A stretch of 58,141 nt of DNA from CAZCCV01 sp964497515. GTDB lineage: Bacteria; Armatimonadota; UBA5829; DTLH01. Positions 33,488-41,642 of the stretch are shown here, piece after piece. The notes below the pieces were generated by a model that was not told where the DNA came from, did no database searches, and saw only the letters and a program-made list of their open reading frames with translations. A program made the position numbers and the translations under genes. How positions within the stretch are numbered: position 1 is the first letter of the stretch; each line of letters opens with the position of its first letter. The stretch is from the NCBI GenBank assembly GCA_964497515.1, contig CAZCCV010000013.1, positions 1-58,141 on the forward strand. Reading direction: 5' to 3'.

Positions 33488-34618
33488 TTACTCAGACCGC
33501 CTGTTACTAACCTTGATTAGAGAGAGAGCAAACTCCGATGTAGCTACAAGGTCATCAATGGATATTCGTTCTTCTCGAGAGTGCGCCCCTTCATAGCCGA
33601 CACCAATGACAACGGCAGGCACGCCTTTTTCGTTGAACACATTGGCATCACTTCCACCGCCGCCTTCCACCAGCTCCGGTTCGATTCCCATCGCGTGCCC
33701 GGCCTCAAGAGCCAGTTTGATCGGGGCATCATCTGCAGTCCATCGGTAGGCAGTGTATTCGCGTTTGACACCTATTTCAACATCCGCGCCCATCTCGTGA
33801 GCTGCGTCGCGGAAGGTCTCGACCATATGGTCGACCTGTGCTACCAGCTTCTCAGCGTTCCGGCTCCTGGCTTCTGCACGGATGGTGACCTCATCCGGAA
33901 TAATGTTTCTTGCTTTACCACCGGATATCACACCCACATTTGCTGTTGTCTCTTCATCGATTCGACCGAGCTTCATCCTCGATATAGCCCTGCTTGCAGC
34001 TATAATTGCGCTTACACCTTCTTCTGGATGGATCCCTGCGTGAGCAGCCTTTCCAAGCACCTTCACCAGAAAATTCTCGTGGGAAGGAGCAGAGGTAACG
34101 ATGCCCGCCACAGGTTTCTCGGTGTCGAATACGTATCCGACATCTGCAACTATTTTATCTGGATCGAGCTCTCGGGCACCCAGGAGCCCTACCTCCTCCG
34201 CCACGCTAAAGAGAATCTGAATGCTCCTAAAAGGCACGTTTTGTTCAATGGCGGACTCTGCCGCTTCCAGAACGGCGGCAACACCTGCTTTGCAATCTGC
34301 TCCGAGAATAGTCTTGCCATTAGATTTGATTATTCCATCCTCAGTGATAACTGGCTCAAGCCCCTCTGTTGGCTCGACTGTATCCATATGTGCTGAAAAG
34401 AACAGCCTTAACCCGGTTTCAGAACTGCCCGATCTGGCTGCAATGATATTTCCGCAATCGCCACCGATCTTCTGACCGGCGTCATCTTCTTCGACGTTAA
34501 AGCCGAGCGCGACCAGCTTCGGCTTCAGATAGTCTGCAACTGAGCGCTCCTGCTTTGACGGGCTGTTAATCCGTACCAAATCGAGAAACGTTCGAATCAG
34601 CCTCTCGTGGTTGATCAT
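33488..34618 (-). CDS. M20-family metallopeptidase (PepT-like)
   Basis: Zinc exopeptidase of the tripeptidase T-like branch of family M20. Residues visible: LFFSAHMDTVEPTEGL (first zinc ligand His, catalytic Asp), LGADCKAGVAAVLEA (bridging Asp), ILFSVAEEVGLLGA (catalytic and ligand Glu pair), YVFDTEKPVAGIV, AHAGIHPEEGVSA in the lid domain and VEGGGGSDANVFNEKGVP. Length 376 residues is normal. ATG at 34618 lies 3 bp after the stop of the SIS gene, so the two are coupled. Cytoplasmic; likely trims small peptides or amino-acylated compounds. Confidence 0.88.
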   Translation of the reverse strand: MINHERLIRTFLDLVRINSPSKQERSVADYLKPKLVALGFNVEEDDAGQKIGGDCGNIIAARSGSSETGLRLFFSAHMDTVEPTEGLEPVITEDGIIKSNGKTILGADCKAGVAAVLEAAESAIEQNVPFRSIQILFSVAEEVGLLGARELDPDKIVADVGYVFDTEKPVAGIVTSAPSHENFLVKVLGKAAHAGIHPEEGVSAIIAASRAISRMKLGRIDEETTANVGVISGGKARNIIPDEVTIRAEARSRNAEKLVAQVDHMVETFRDAAHEMGADVEIGVKREYTAYRWTADDAPIKLALEAGHAMGIEPELVEGGGGSDANVFNEKGVPAVVIGVGYEGAHSREERISIDDLVATSEFALSLIKVSNRRSE

Positions 34619-34621
34619 AGC

Positions 34622-35668
34622 TTACCTCGTAATTGTCACTTTGGAGAGTCCTCTCGGATGATCGGGATCGAGACCTTTGGCCACCGCTAGGTACTGTGCA
34701 AACAACTGTGCCACAACAATATACACGATGGGAGAAACCATATCATCTATGCCGGACGGCACACGGAACTCTGTAGTAGCGAGAGACAGAGCCTCTTCAC
34801 TGCTCGACACCACAATCAGTTCGGCATTTCTCTCTTTCAGTTTGCGGCCAATCTCGAGCATAGAATCTAGCGACGGGCCTTCCGGAGCAAACAGGAAGCA
34901 CGGCATGCCTTCGCTAACTATTGCAATTGGGCCGTGATGGAAGTCTGCTGAGGAATACGGGTTAACTCTAACATAGCAAGTCTCTGCCATCTTAAGTCCC
35001 GCTTCAAAGGCTGTAGCTCGGCTGATACCTCTTGCGAGCGTTATGCACTGTTCCATATATCTGTAACGCGCGCTCCGGCAACTAATCTCTTCTTCGAGAC
35101 TCGCAACCAACTGCTCGATCTGATCTGCAGCTCCCGCGACCCGTTCTGACAACTGATTATCGCCGGCAAGAGCAGCCGCGAGAAGACCCAGGGCGGCAAG
35201 TGTTGTTGTATAAGTCTTCGTCGCCGCAACGCTTTTTTCGGGCCCAGCGTGACAGAGAATGCTGTGGTCGGCGATCTTGGTCATTTCAGAGCCGGCTTCA
35301 TTGGTAATACACGCGGTAAGAGCACCCTGCTCCTTTGAACGCTGGAGATACTCTATGGCATCAGCAGCTTTTCCCGACTGCGAGATACCTATGACCAGTG
35401 TGTTTTCCATTTTCGGCTTGGCATTATACAGGGTGAACATAGATGGTGCCGCCAACCCAACGGGTATACCGTTCACGATCCCCAGAAGATACTTGCCGTA
35501 AGTCGCAGCGTTATCGGATGTGCCACGGGCGGCGATCATACCATAACGGATGTCGCGCTTCTTGATCTCCTCTGCAAGGCTAGCTATACTTTCACGTCCT
35601 TCTGTAACGAGTCTGCGTATCGCCGCAGGCTGTTCGTGGATCTCATTAAGCATAATTGACATCTGCAT
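34622..35668 (-). CDS. Two-SIS-domain aminosugar isomerase/deaminase (GlmS/NagB-II-like)
   Basis: Consists of the isomerase half of GlmS without the glutaminase domain: two SIS domains, with MIAARGTSDNAATYGKYLL, LVIGISQSGKAADAIEYL, EKSVAATKTYTTTLAAL, ARGISRATAFEAGLKMAETCYV and SADFHHGPIAIV, ending GLSKVTITR. Stand-alone proteins of this form act as glucosamine-6-phosphate deaminase (NagB-II) or sugar-phosphate isomerases. ATG at 35668 has AGGAG four bases ahead; the frame extends to 35785 without support. First gene of a five-gene minus-strand operon with peptidase, DUF3866, methyltransferase and glycosidase, suggesting salvage of amino sugars or glycopeptides (inference). Confidence 0.8.
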   Translation of the reverse strand: MQMSIMLNEIHEQPAAIRRLVTEGRESIASLAEEIKKRDIRYGMIAARGTSDNAATYGKYLLGIVNGIPVGLAAPSMFTLYNAKPKMENTLVIGISQSGKAADAIEYLQRSKEQGALTACITNEAGSEMTKIADHSILCHAGPEKSVAATKTYTTTLAALGLLAAALAGDNQLSERVAGAADQIEQLVASLEEEISCRSARYRYMEQCITLARGISRATAFEAGLKMAETCYVRVNPYSSADFHHGPIAIVSEGMPCFLFAPEGPSLDSMLEIGRKLKERNAELIVVSSSEEALSLATTEFRVPSGIDDMVSPIVYIVVAQLFAQYLAVAKGLDPDHPRGLSKVTITR

Positions 35669-35804
35669 TGTTCTCCTGTTTTGTAGTGTGGCATAATTCT
35701 TCACCCGTTCGCAGTGTTTTGAAACGAGTCGATGAGCCGCCAGATATTGTACGACACACAAGGCTGCGACGTCAAAGAAACACATGAAGTAACGCTAAAA
35801 AGTG

Positions 35805-35833
35805 TTGCAGTCTTGCGTTGATACTGCTATAAT
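35805..35833 (+). promoter_or_regulatory. Promoter of tRNA-Glu
   Basis: TTGCAG (35805-35810), a 17-bp spacer and a perfect TATAAT (35828-35833), about 43 bp upstream of the tRNA. A small perfect hairpin lies in the transcribed leader at 35843-35860. Confidence 0.75.
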
Positions 35834-35842
35834 GGCGAAGGT

Positions 35843-35860
35843 CGGGACGTTAGTGTCCCG
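35843..35860 (+). other. Leader hairpin before tRNA-Glu
   Basis: CGGGAC (35843-35848), loop GTTAGT and GTCCCG (35855-35860), followed by GCTTTTCCTTT. It starts about 10 bases after the -10 box, so it is at the extreme 5' end of the transcript. It may be a processing signal; the T-rich stretch also resembles a weak terminator. Confidence 0.5.
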
Positions 35861-35876
35861 GCTTTTCCTTTGACAA

Positions 35877-35951
35877 GGCGCCATGGTCTATCGGTTAGGA
35901 CACGTCTCTTTCAAGGACGTAGGACGGGTTCGACTCCCGTTGGCGCCGCCA
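35877..35951 (+). tRNA. tRNA-Glu (anticodon TTC)
   Basis: Complete cloverleaf with encoded CCA: acceptor GGCGCCA with TGGCGCC, D-arm GTCTATCGGTTAGGAC, anticodon stem CGTCT/GGACG enclosing CTTTCAA (anticodon TTC), variable TAGGA, T-arm CGGGTTCGACTCCCG, discriminator G and CCA at 35949-35951. Promoter upstream and terminator at 35964-35999 make it a separate unit before rex. Confidence 0.95.
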
Positions 35952-35963
35952 AGTATTCTGTTT

Positions 35964-35999
35964 AAAGGCTCGGTCATCTGATGGCCGAGCCTTTGTTTC
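35964..35999 (+). terminator. Rho-independent terminator after tRNA-Glu
   Basis: AAAGGCTCGG (35964-35973) pairs perfectly with CCGAGCCTTT (35985-35994), loop of 11, followed by GTTTCTT. It lies 13 bp after the tRNA CCA. The remainder up to the Rex operator (36000-36073) holds no recognised feature. Confidence 0.9.
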
Positions 36000-36073
36000 T
36001 TATAGCACTTTCGACTGGTGCGAACGCCCTTTTGATCGACTCTATGGTAGCCACACACGATGCGCTAAAAATG

Positions 36074-36091
36074 TCGTGAAATATTTCACGA
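36074..36091. promoter_or_regulatory. Rex operator, distal copy
   Basis: TCGTGAAATATTTCACGA is a perfect 18-bp palindrome matching the Rex box TTGTGAAnnnnTTCACAA except for T-to-C at position 2 and the symmetric A-to-G. It lies 16 bp upstream of the -35 box of the rex-hyd promoter. Confidence 0.75.
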
Positions 36092-36107
36092 ATTACCTCA
36101 AAAACCC

Positions 36108-36136
36108 TTGACAGGCTGCCGATATAGGAATAGAAT
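36108..36136 (+). promoter_or_regulatory. sigma70 promoter of rex-hyd operon
   Basis: Perfect TTGACA (36108-36113), a 17-bp spacer and TAGAAT (36131-36136). It is flanked by two Rex-type palindromes, the second of which covers the transcription start. Strong promoter, expected to be repressed by Rex when NADH is low. Confidence 0.85.
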
Positions 36137-36140
36137 GGAA

Positions 36141-36158
36141 TCGTTAAGGGTTTAACGA
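36141..36158. promoter_or_regulatory. Rex operator, start-site copy
   Basis: TCGTTAAGGGTTTAACGA is a TCGTTAA-n4-TTAACGA inverted repeat, the Rex box form TTGTTAAnnnnTTAACAA known from clostridial regulons with the same T-to-C change as the distal copy. It begins four bases after the -10 box, so bound Rex would block polymerase. Confidence 0.75.
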
Positions 36159-36174
36159 TATCAGGCGGCGAACA

Positions 36175-36807
36175 ATGGAAGTGCTGAGAAAACTGTCAAT
36201 AGCTTCTGTACTCAGACTGGAACTCTATCTGGAAGCTCTCGAACAACTCCAGAGAGAGGGACGTTCGCACGCCACCAGCGCGGAGATCGGAGAAGCTGTC
36301 GGCGTGCCGGCTGTCAAAGTCAGACAGGATGTCTTTCGACTAGGTACTGGCGGCCGCCCAAAAGTGGGCTACGAAGTGGCGCATCTCGTGAGACTGATCC
36401 GTGAGGTTTTCGATCTCGACAAGGCTAAATCCGCCTGCCTCGTCGGGTTTGGAAACCTCGGACGCGCACTTGCAGGGAGTAATATCTGGAGTAAGGCCGG
36501 ATTCAGACTCGCAGCTATTTTTGACCGCAACCCAGAAGTGGTCGGAACAGAGTTTGAAGATCTCAGAGTAAGGAGCTTTTCGGAGCTCTTTGGGGTCGTC
36601 AAATCCGAAGGCATCGAAACAGGAATTATTACAGTACCTGCCGGTGACGCTCAGCAGATAGCCGATCTCCTTGTCTCAGCAGGTGTCAGGGCGATTTGGA
36701 ACTTCGCCCCGATTAAAGTCCACACGCCGGAAACTGTGGTCATCGAAAACCAGTCATTAGCTTGGGGTCTAATCACCCTTTCATATCGTTTGAAAATCAA
36801 TAGGTAA
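36175..36807 (+). CDS. rex: Redox-sensing transcriptional repressor Rex
   Basis: Dimeric repressor that binds DNA when the NADH/NAD+ ratio is low and lets go on binding NADH. The N-terminal winged helix (LQREGRSHATSAEIGEAVGV, VKVRQDVFRLGTGGRPKVGY, residues 25-66) is followed by a Rossmann domain with VGFGNLGRALA (about 90-100), FDRNPEVVGTEF, IITVPAGDAQQIADLLVSAG and GVRAIWNFAPI. Rex proteins usually have RKDLSYFG in the recognition helix; here it reads RQDVFRLG, which may relate to the altered operator (TCG for TTG). ATG at 36175 has AGGCGG five bases ahead. Located right before hydC, so it autoregulates and controls the hydrogenase operon. Confidence 0.93.
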   Translation: MEVLRKLSIASVLRLELYLEALEQLQREGRSHATSAEIGEAVGVPAVKVRQDVFRLGTGGRPKVGYEVAHLVRLIREVFDLDKAKSACLVGFGNLGRALAGSNIWSKAGFRLAAIFDRNPEVVGTEFEDLRVRSFSELFGVVKSEGIETGIITVPAGDAQQIADLLVSAGVRAIWNFAPIKVHTPETVVIENQSLAWGLITLSYRLKINR

Positions 36808-36822
36808 ACGGAGGTTCAGCAG

Positions 36823-37350
36823 TTGGCTCAGTCAACAGCAACGCTCGATAGCAGATCGAAAGCGCGCCGCCATTTCGAGCGAATCCAGGCCATAATCCAG
36901 GATTATGGGGCGACGGAAAGCGCGTTAATACCGATTCTTCAACGGGTGCAGGAAGAGTACAGGTATCTTCCAGAAGAGATCCTGACCTTCGTGGCAACGG
37001 CACTCGATTTGCCACCGGCAACCGTATACGGTGTGGCAACATTCTATGCTCAGTTTTCTCTGGAACCAAAGGGCAAATATCTCATAAGAGTCTGTGATGG
37101 TACAGCGTGCCACGTAAGGAAAAACGCAACCGTTATCTCTTCGCTGAAGTCTAGACTTGGACTGGCTGAAGACCAAAAGACTACCACCGATATGCGCTAC
37201 ACTCTGGAGGTTGTAAGCTGCATCGGAGCCTGTGCCCTGGCACCGGCAGTCGTTGTTAACGGCACAGTTCACGGCCAGATGACTCCTGACAAAGTCGTCA
37301 AAGCCATCGATGAGCTCGAGGCAGCGGAAAAAGCAGAGGAAAGCAAGTGA
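36823..37350 (+). CDS. hydC: NADH-dependent hydrogenase gamma subunit, NuoE-like
   Basis: Thioredoxin-like [2Fe-2S] subunit of a trimeric HydABC-type [FeFe] hydrogenase. An N-terminal helical region (ALIPILQRVQEEYRYLPEEIL, then ATVYGVATFYAQF) is typical of the 24-kDa NADH-dehydrogenase subunit, and the cluster ligands are Cys91 and Cys96 (CDGTAC) and Cys133 and Cys137 (CIGAC). Electrons pass between the flavin subunit and this cluster. TTG at 36823 is chosen, with GGAGG placed 8 bases upstream; it follows rex by 15 bp. The last codons overlap the GTG of hydB (GTGA), so the subunits are translationally coupled. Confidence 0.93.
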   Translation: MAQSTATLDSRSKARRHFERIQAIIQDYGATESALIPILQRVQEEYRYLPEEILTFVATALDLPPATVYGVATFYAQFSLEPKGKYLIRVCDGTACHVRKNATVISSLKSRLGLAEDQKTTTDMRYTLEVVSCIGACALAPAVVVNGTVHGQMTPDKVVKAIDELEAAEKAEESK

Positions 37351-39236
37351 CACCAGTGACAACAATCAGTTCCCCGCAGGGGCTTGCAGAGATTAAAGAT
37401 AAAGCAATCGCTGCTCTTAACGGCAAGTGCACCCGCATATTGGTGTGCGGTGGCACCGGCTGTATGGCAAACGGCGCACCTGCAGTGCTGGAAGCGATCC
37501 AGAAAGCGCTGGCTGAAAAGAATGTGCCTGTAAAGGCTGATCTGCTGGATGACAGCACGGACGAGTCTATCAAACTCGGCTACAGCGGTTGCCCCGGCTA
37601 CTGCCAGGTTGGCCCCATCGTGCGAATCCTGCCGGCCGACTACTTCTACGTTCACGTTACTCCGGAGGATGCAACTGATATAGTAGAACAAACCGCTATG
37701 GCGGGCAAAGTGGTAGAGAGACTGACTCTAAAAGATGCAGACGGCAAATCAATTGCAAAACGCGACGAGCTGCCGTTCTATAAGAACCAGGTTAACGTCG
37801 TTTTGGCCGATTGTGGGCTGATAGAGCCAGGCGACATTCGTGACTACATCGCAAAAGATGGCTACAGGGCTGCAGCAGAAGCACTGTTCGGTATGACACC
37901 CGAGGCGGTCATTGCAGAAGTCACACAATCCGGGCTGAGAGGTCGCGGTGGCGGCGGTTTTCCAACTGGCGTGAAATGGGGATTTACTCAGAGGGTTCAA
38001 AGCTCCAAGAAGTACGTCGTGTGCAACGCTGATGAGGGCGATCCTGGCGCGTTTATGGATCAGAGTGTCATGGAAGGTAATCCACATGCTCTGATTGAAG
38101 GAATGATGATCGCAGGGTACGCTATCGGCGCTGACGAGGGATACATTTACGTTCGCGCTGAGTATCCGCTGGCGATTTCCAGACTCCGAACGGCTATCGC
38201 TCAGGCTGAAGCCGCGAATCTGCTCGGAGACAACATTATGGGCGGACCATTCTCCTTCCATCTTCACATTAAGGAAGGTGCTGGCGCGTTCGTATGTGGA
38301 GAAGAGACTGCGCTGATAAGCTCAATTGAAGGAAAGCGCGGTATGCCTCGGCCGAAGCCACCGTTCCCGGCGAACTCTGGACTCTGGGGCAAACCTACGG
38401 TTGTAAATAACGTTGAGACTTTTGCCAACGTGCCTAAAGTCATTCTAAACGGTGCCGAATGGTTCAAGGGCTTCGGAGTTGAAAAATCTTCCGGAACAAA
38501 GATCTTTGCGCTCACTGGAGCAGTCGAGAACACTGGTCTGATCGAAGTTCCGATGGGAACGACCTTGGGTGAAGTAGTCTTCACAATCGGCGGTGGAATC
38601 CGCGGTGGCAAGAAGTTCAAAGCTGTTCAAATTGGCGGCCCGTCTGGTGGGTGCCTCACTGAAGAGCATCTTGATGTTCCGCTCGACTATGACAGCCTAA
38701 AGACAGTAGGTGCAATGGTTGGAAGCGGTGGACTCGTAGTAATGGACGAAGACACCTGTATGGTGGAAGTTGCCCGTTACTTCATGCAGTTTACGCACAG
38801 AGAATCGTGCGGAAAATGTGTTCTCTGCCGTGAAGGAACGAAACAGATGCTCGCACTGCTCGAGAAGATCACGAGCGGTCGAGGAACTATGGATGATATA
38901 AGCTTGCTCGAAGAGCTTGCCGGTACGGTTCGTGACGGTTCTCTTTGTGGACTGGGCAAGACTGCCCCGAACCCGGTACTCTCTACCTTGCGGTACTTCC
39001 GCGATGAGTATCTGGCGCACGTTGAGGACAAGAAGTGTCCTGCTGGCGAGTGTGAATCGTTCAAGAGCTACACTATTATCGAAGACAAATGTGTTGGCTG
39101 CAGCCTTTGCGCGCGAAAGTGCCCTGTGGGCGCCATTACAGGAACACTCAAGCAGCCTTACACTATTGATCAGGATCTGTGTATCAAGTGCGGCGTGTGC
39201 TACGACGTGTGCCGCATGGACGCCGTAGCAAAGTAA
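37347..39236 (+). CDS. hydB: NADH-dependent hydrogenase beta subunit, NuoF-like
   Basis: Flavoprotein that exchanges electrons with NAD(H) and, in bifurcating HydABC complexes, with ferredoxin. Order: N-terminal Trx-like [2Fe-2S] domain (CGGTGC...GCPGYC), NuoF core with FMN/NADH site (SGLRGRGGGGFPTGVKW and CNADEGDPGAFMDQS), SLBB region, [4Fe-4S] site ESCGKCVLCREGTKQ, and a C-terminal two-cluster ferredoxin (CVGCSLCARKCPVG and CIKCGVCYDVCRMDA). This layout, 629 residues, matches HydB of Thermotoga-type enzymes. GTG at 37347 overlaps the hydC stop. Bifurcation is a family inference: sequence alone cannot separate it from a simple NAD-linked enzyme. Confidence 0.93.
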   Translation: MTPVTTISSPQGLAEIKDKAIAALNGKCTRILVCGGTGCMANGAPAVLEAIQKALAEKNVPVKADLLDDSTDESIKLGYSGCPGYCQVGPIVRILPADYFYVHVTPEDATDIVEQTAMAGKVVERLTLKDADGKSIAKRDELPFYKNQVNVVLADCGLIEPGDIRDYIAKDGYRAAAEALFGMTPEAVIAEVTQSGLRGRGGGGFPTGVKWGFTQRVQSSKKYVVCNADEGDPGAFMDQSVMEGNPHALIEGMMIAGYAIGADEGYIYVRAEYPLAISRLRTAIAQAEAANLLGDNIMGGPFSFHLHIKEGAGAFVCGEETALISSIEGKRGMPRPKPPFPANSGLWGKPTVVNNVETFANVPKVILNGAEWFKGFGVEKSSGTKIFALTGAVENTGLIEVPMGTTLGEVVFTIGGGIRGGKKFKAVQIGGPSGGCLTEEHLDVPLDYDSLKTVGAMVGSGGLVVMDEDTCMVEVARYFMQFTHRESCGKCVLCREGTKQMLALLEKITSGRGTMDDISLLEELAGTVRDGSLCGLGKTAPNPVLSTLRYFRDEYLAHVEDKKCPAGECESFKSYTIIEDKCVGCSLCARKCPVGAITGTLKQPYTIDQDLCIKCGVCYDVCRMDAVAK

Positions 39237-39246
39237 GGAGTTGACT

Positions 39247-41298
39247 ATGGACAAGAATAATGAAGGCTACGTAATCGTAGATGGAATGAAGACTCCGATT
39301 AATGGCCATACCAACTTGCTCGAAGTCATACGATCGTCCGGAGTTGACCTGCCGACCTTCTGCTATCACTCCGAGCTGTCGATCTACGGCGCGTGCAGAA
39401 TGTGTATAGCCGAAATCGAAGGGCGTGGAATTCAGCCTACCTGCTCCACCCCGCCTGAAGATGGTATGGTGGTGAAGACACATACGGACGCCGCTATGCG
39501 AATACGCCGGATGGCGCTCGAGCTTATGCTTGCCAACCATCACGGCAACTGCCAGACCTGTGAAAAGAATACCAACTGCAGGCTGCAGGAGCTTGCCGAG
39601 CGACTTGGAGTGAAGCAGATACGATTTGAAGAGTCTCACGAGGATATTCTTCCTATCGATGATTTCAATCAGTCGATCGTGCGAGACCCCAACAAGTGCA
39701 TTCTCTGCGGTGACTGCGTGAGAATGTGCAAAGAGGTTCAGGGGATTGGCGTTCTTGATTTCACGGGAAGAGGCAGCGATGCCCGCGTGACACCAGCATT
39801 CGGAAAGAACCTGGATCAGGTGGAATGCGTCTACTGTGGACAGTGCGTATCGGTCTGTCCGACTGGAGCACTCACGGTAAAGAGTGAAGTGGACAAGGTA
39901 TGGGCTGCCATAAACAACCCCAAAAAGCACGTGGTGGTTCAGGTCGCGCCTGCTGTAAGAGCTGCGATTGCGCAGGAATACAACATCAGCAACGCCGAGC
40001 AGGCTCTTGGTAAGACTGTTTCAGCCATGCGCAGAATGGGCTTCGACAAAGTATTCGACACTTCCTTTGCGGCAGACCTTACCACTGTAGAGGAAGCTAC
40101 CGAGTTCCTCGGCAGAATGGAGAAGGGTGAAAGACTGCCCCTCTTTACAAGCTGCTGCCCGGCGTGGGTCAAGTTCGCGGAACAGTTCTATCCGGACTAT
40201 ATCGACAATCTGTCTACTTGCAGAAGCCCGCAGCAGATGTTTGGCTCGCTGGCTAAGAAACACTACTCGGAAGAACTCGGAGTCCCGAGAGAAGATATCT
40301 TCGTGGTGTCCATAATGCCGTGCACAGCCAAGAAATACGAGGCGATGCGACCCGAGTTTGTTGTAAATAACGATCCAGATATTAACGTGGTACTCACCAG
40401 TCAGGAACTGATCAAGATGATTGGTCAAGCCGGACTGAAGGTCGCAAACCTGCCGCTTGAGTCGATGGATCTGCCATTTGGCTTCAAGACCGGAGCAGGC
40501 ATCATCTTCGGCAACTCCGGTGGTGTTGCTGAAGCAGTACTGCGACTTGCAAGCTCCAAGGCAGGTGATGGGGGCCAGGTTGTTGAGTTCCATCAGGTCC
40601 GCGGACTCCAGGGTATCAAAGAGGCTACGGTCAATGTTAATGGAACCGACGTGAGACTTGCTGTAGTGAGTGGCCTTGCCAATGCAAAAGAAACGCTCGA
40701 GAAGATGAAGAAGGGCGAGGTTCACTATGACATTCTGGAGATTATGGCTTGCCGTGGCGGCTGTATCGGTGGTGGCGGTCAACCGCTTCCGAACGATATC
40801 GAGTCACGACAAGAGCGGATCAGAATGATCTACGACTGCGACGCAATACAGACGCTCCACAATGCAGCGGACAACCCGTTCATCAAGGAGACGTATGAGA
40901 AGGTGCTCCAGGAGCCGAACAGCCCAGTGGCACACGAACTCCTGCATACCGGATACACGCCGAGAAGACGTATAACCGGTGAAGCGGTCGAACTCAGCTC
41001 CGATGTCGAAGAAGTGCAGAAGACGCCTGTATCTGTCTGTGTGGGAACCAACTGTTACCTGCGAGGTTCCTATGATACGCTGAAACGTCTTGCCGGACTC
41101 GCTAAAGAAGCTGGAGTCGCAGACCAACTGGACTTCAAGGCGACGTTCTGCTTCGAGAACTGTATGCAGAGTCCGAACGTTCAGGTCGATGGAGAGCTTC
41201 ACGGTGGTATTACTCCTGATAAAGCGGAGGAGTTTTTCACTAAGACGATTAAGCCGCTTGTAGAGGGCAAACCGAAGAAAGCTGAAGTGGAGGCCTAG
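39247..41298 (+). CDS. hydA: [FeFe] hydrogenase catalytic alpha subunit
   Basis: Catalyses reversible H2 formation at the H-cluster. Domains in order: plant-type [2Fe-2S] ferredoxin (CYHSELSIYGACRMC), His-Cys motif (HHGNCQTCEKNTNC), two [4Fe-4S] clusters (CILCGDCVRMCKEV, CVYCGQCVSVCPTG), H-cluster domain with L1 TSCCPAW (relay Cys303, ligand Cys304), L2 MPCTAKK (Cys359), L3 MACRGGCIGGG (Cys502, Cys506), small-subunit region, and a C-terminal Trx-like [2Fe-2S] domain (CVGTNCYLRG...CFENC). All catalytic residues are intact, fitting group A3. ATG at 39247 is 6 bases after AAGGAG. No maturase genes (hydE, F, G) are in the window. Confidence 0.95.
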   Translation: MDKNNEGYVIVDGMKTPINGHTNLLEVIRSSGVDLPTFCYHSELSIYGACRMCIAEIEGRGIQPTCSTPPEDGMVVKTHTDAAMRIRRMALELMLANHHGNCQTCEKNTNCRLQELAERLGVKQIRFEESHEDILPIDDFNQSIVRDPNKCILCGDCVRMCKEVQGIGVLDFTGRGSDARVTPAFGKNLDQVECVYCGQCVSVCPTGALTVKSEVDKVWAAINNPKKHVVVQVAPAVRAAIAQEYNISNAEQALGKTVSAMRRMGFDKVFDTSFAADLTTVEEATEFLGRMEKGERLPLFTSCCPAWVKFAEQFYPDYIDNLSTCRSPQQMFGSLAKKHYSEELGVPREDIFVVSIMPCTAKKYEAMRPEFVVNNDPDINVVLTSQELIKMIGQAGLKVANLPLESMDLPFGFKTGAGIIFGNSGGVAEAVLRLASSKAGDGGQVVEFHQVRGLQGIKEATVNVNGTDVRLAVVSGLANAKETLEKMKKGEVHYDILEIMACRGGCIGGGGQPLPNDIESRQERIRMIYDCDAIQTLHNAADNPFIKETYEKVLQEPNSPVAHELLHTGYTPRRRITGEAVELSSDVEEVQKTPVSVCVGTNCYLRGSYDTLKRLAGLAKEAGVADQLDFKATFCFENCMQSPNVQVDGELHGGITPDKAEEFFTKTIKPLVEGKPKKAEVEA

Positions 41299-41302
41299 GC
41301 CG

Positions 41303-41551
41303 GTGCTTGAAGTGAAGGTCTGCGTCGGAAGTTCGTGTCATATACGCGGCGGAGCGAAAACGCTCAGGCTGCTCAAATCACTGGTCGAGGCCGAGGGGTT
41401 GGCAGATAGGGTAGATCTGTCTGCTGATCTCTGCCTTGATAAGTGCTTGCAGGCTCCTAACGTTAGTGTAGATGGCACTATCTACGGTGGGGTTACGCCT
41501 GACAGGGCGGAGCAGTTCTTCAAAGACCAGGTCTTAACAAGACTCAAATAG
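41303..41551 (+). CDS. Stand-alone Trx-like [2Fe-2S] ferredoxin
   Basis: An 82-residue protein equivalent to the C-terminal domain of HydA just upstream: KVCVGSSCHIRGG, CLDKCLQAPNVSVDG and YGGVTPDRAEQFF align with CVGTNCYLRGS, CFENCMQSPNVQVDG and HGGITPDKAEEFF. The four cluster cysteines are kept. GTG at 41303 begins 4 bp after the hydA stop, with AGGCCTAGG ahead. It is probably a duplicated domain that serves as a mobile electron carrier or extra subunit of the hydrogenase. A hairpin terminator follows. Confidence 0.85.
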   Translation: MLEVKVCVGSSCHIRGGAKTLRLLKSLVEAEGLADRVDLSADLCLDKCLQAPNVSVDGTIYGGVTPDRAEQFFKDQVLTRLK

Positions 41552-41557
41552 CAGCAA

Positions 41558-41597
41558 ACCGCTCCATTTTGCTTTCGTAGAGAGTGGAGCGGTCTTG
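41558..41597 (+). terminator. Terminator after hyd operon
   Basis: ACCGCTCCA (41558-41566) pairs with TGGAGCGGT (41585-41593), loop of 18, followed by CTTGCTATCTT, a weak T stretch. It lies 7 bp after the ferredoxin stop and separates rex-hydCBA from the hydS pair. Confidence 0.6.
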
Positions 41598-41624
41598 CTA
41601 TCTTCGCGCGCCCCTGATTATGCT
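41595..41624 (+). promoter_or_regulatory. Possible promoter of hydS
   Basis: TTGCTA (41595-41600), an 18-bp spacer and TATGCT (41619-41624), about 20 bp before hydS. Moderate match, overlapping the tail of the terminator. No Rex-type palindrome is seen here. Confidence 0.35.
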
Positions 41625-41642
41625 GTTCCAGTGAGGTAGTCG

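Noticed and set aside
33581..34396. Long plus-strand frame of 271 codons within the M20 peptidase gene
   Set aside because: Antisense to a gene with clear family motifs, Cys/His/Phe-rich translation with no recognised domain.
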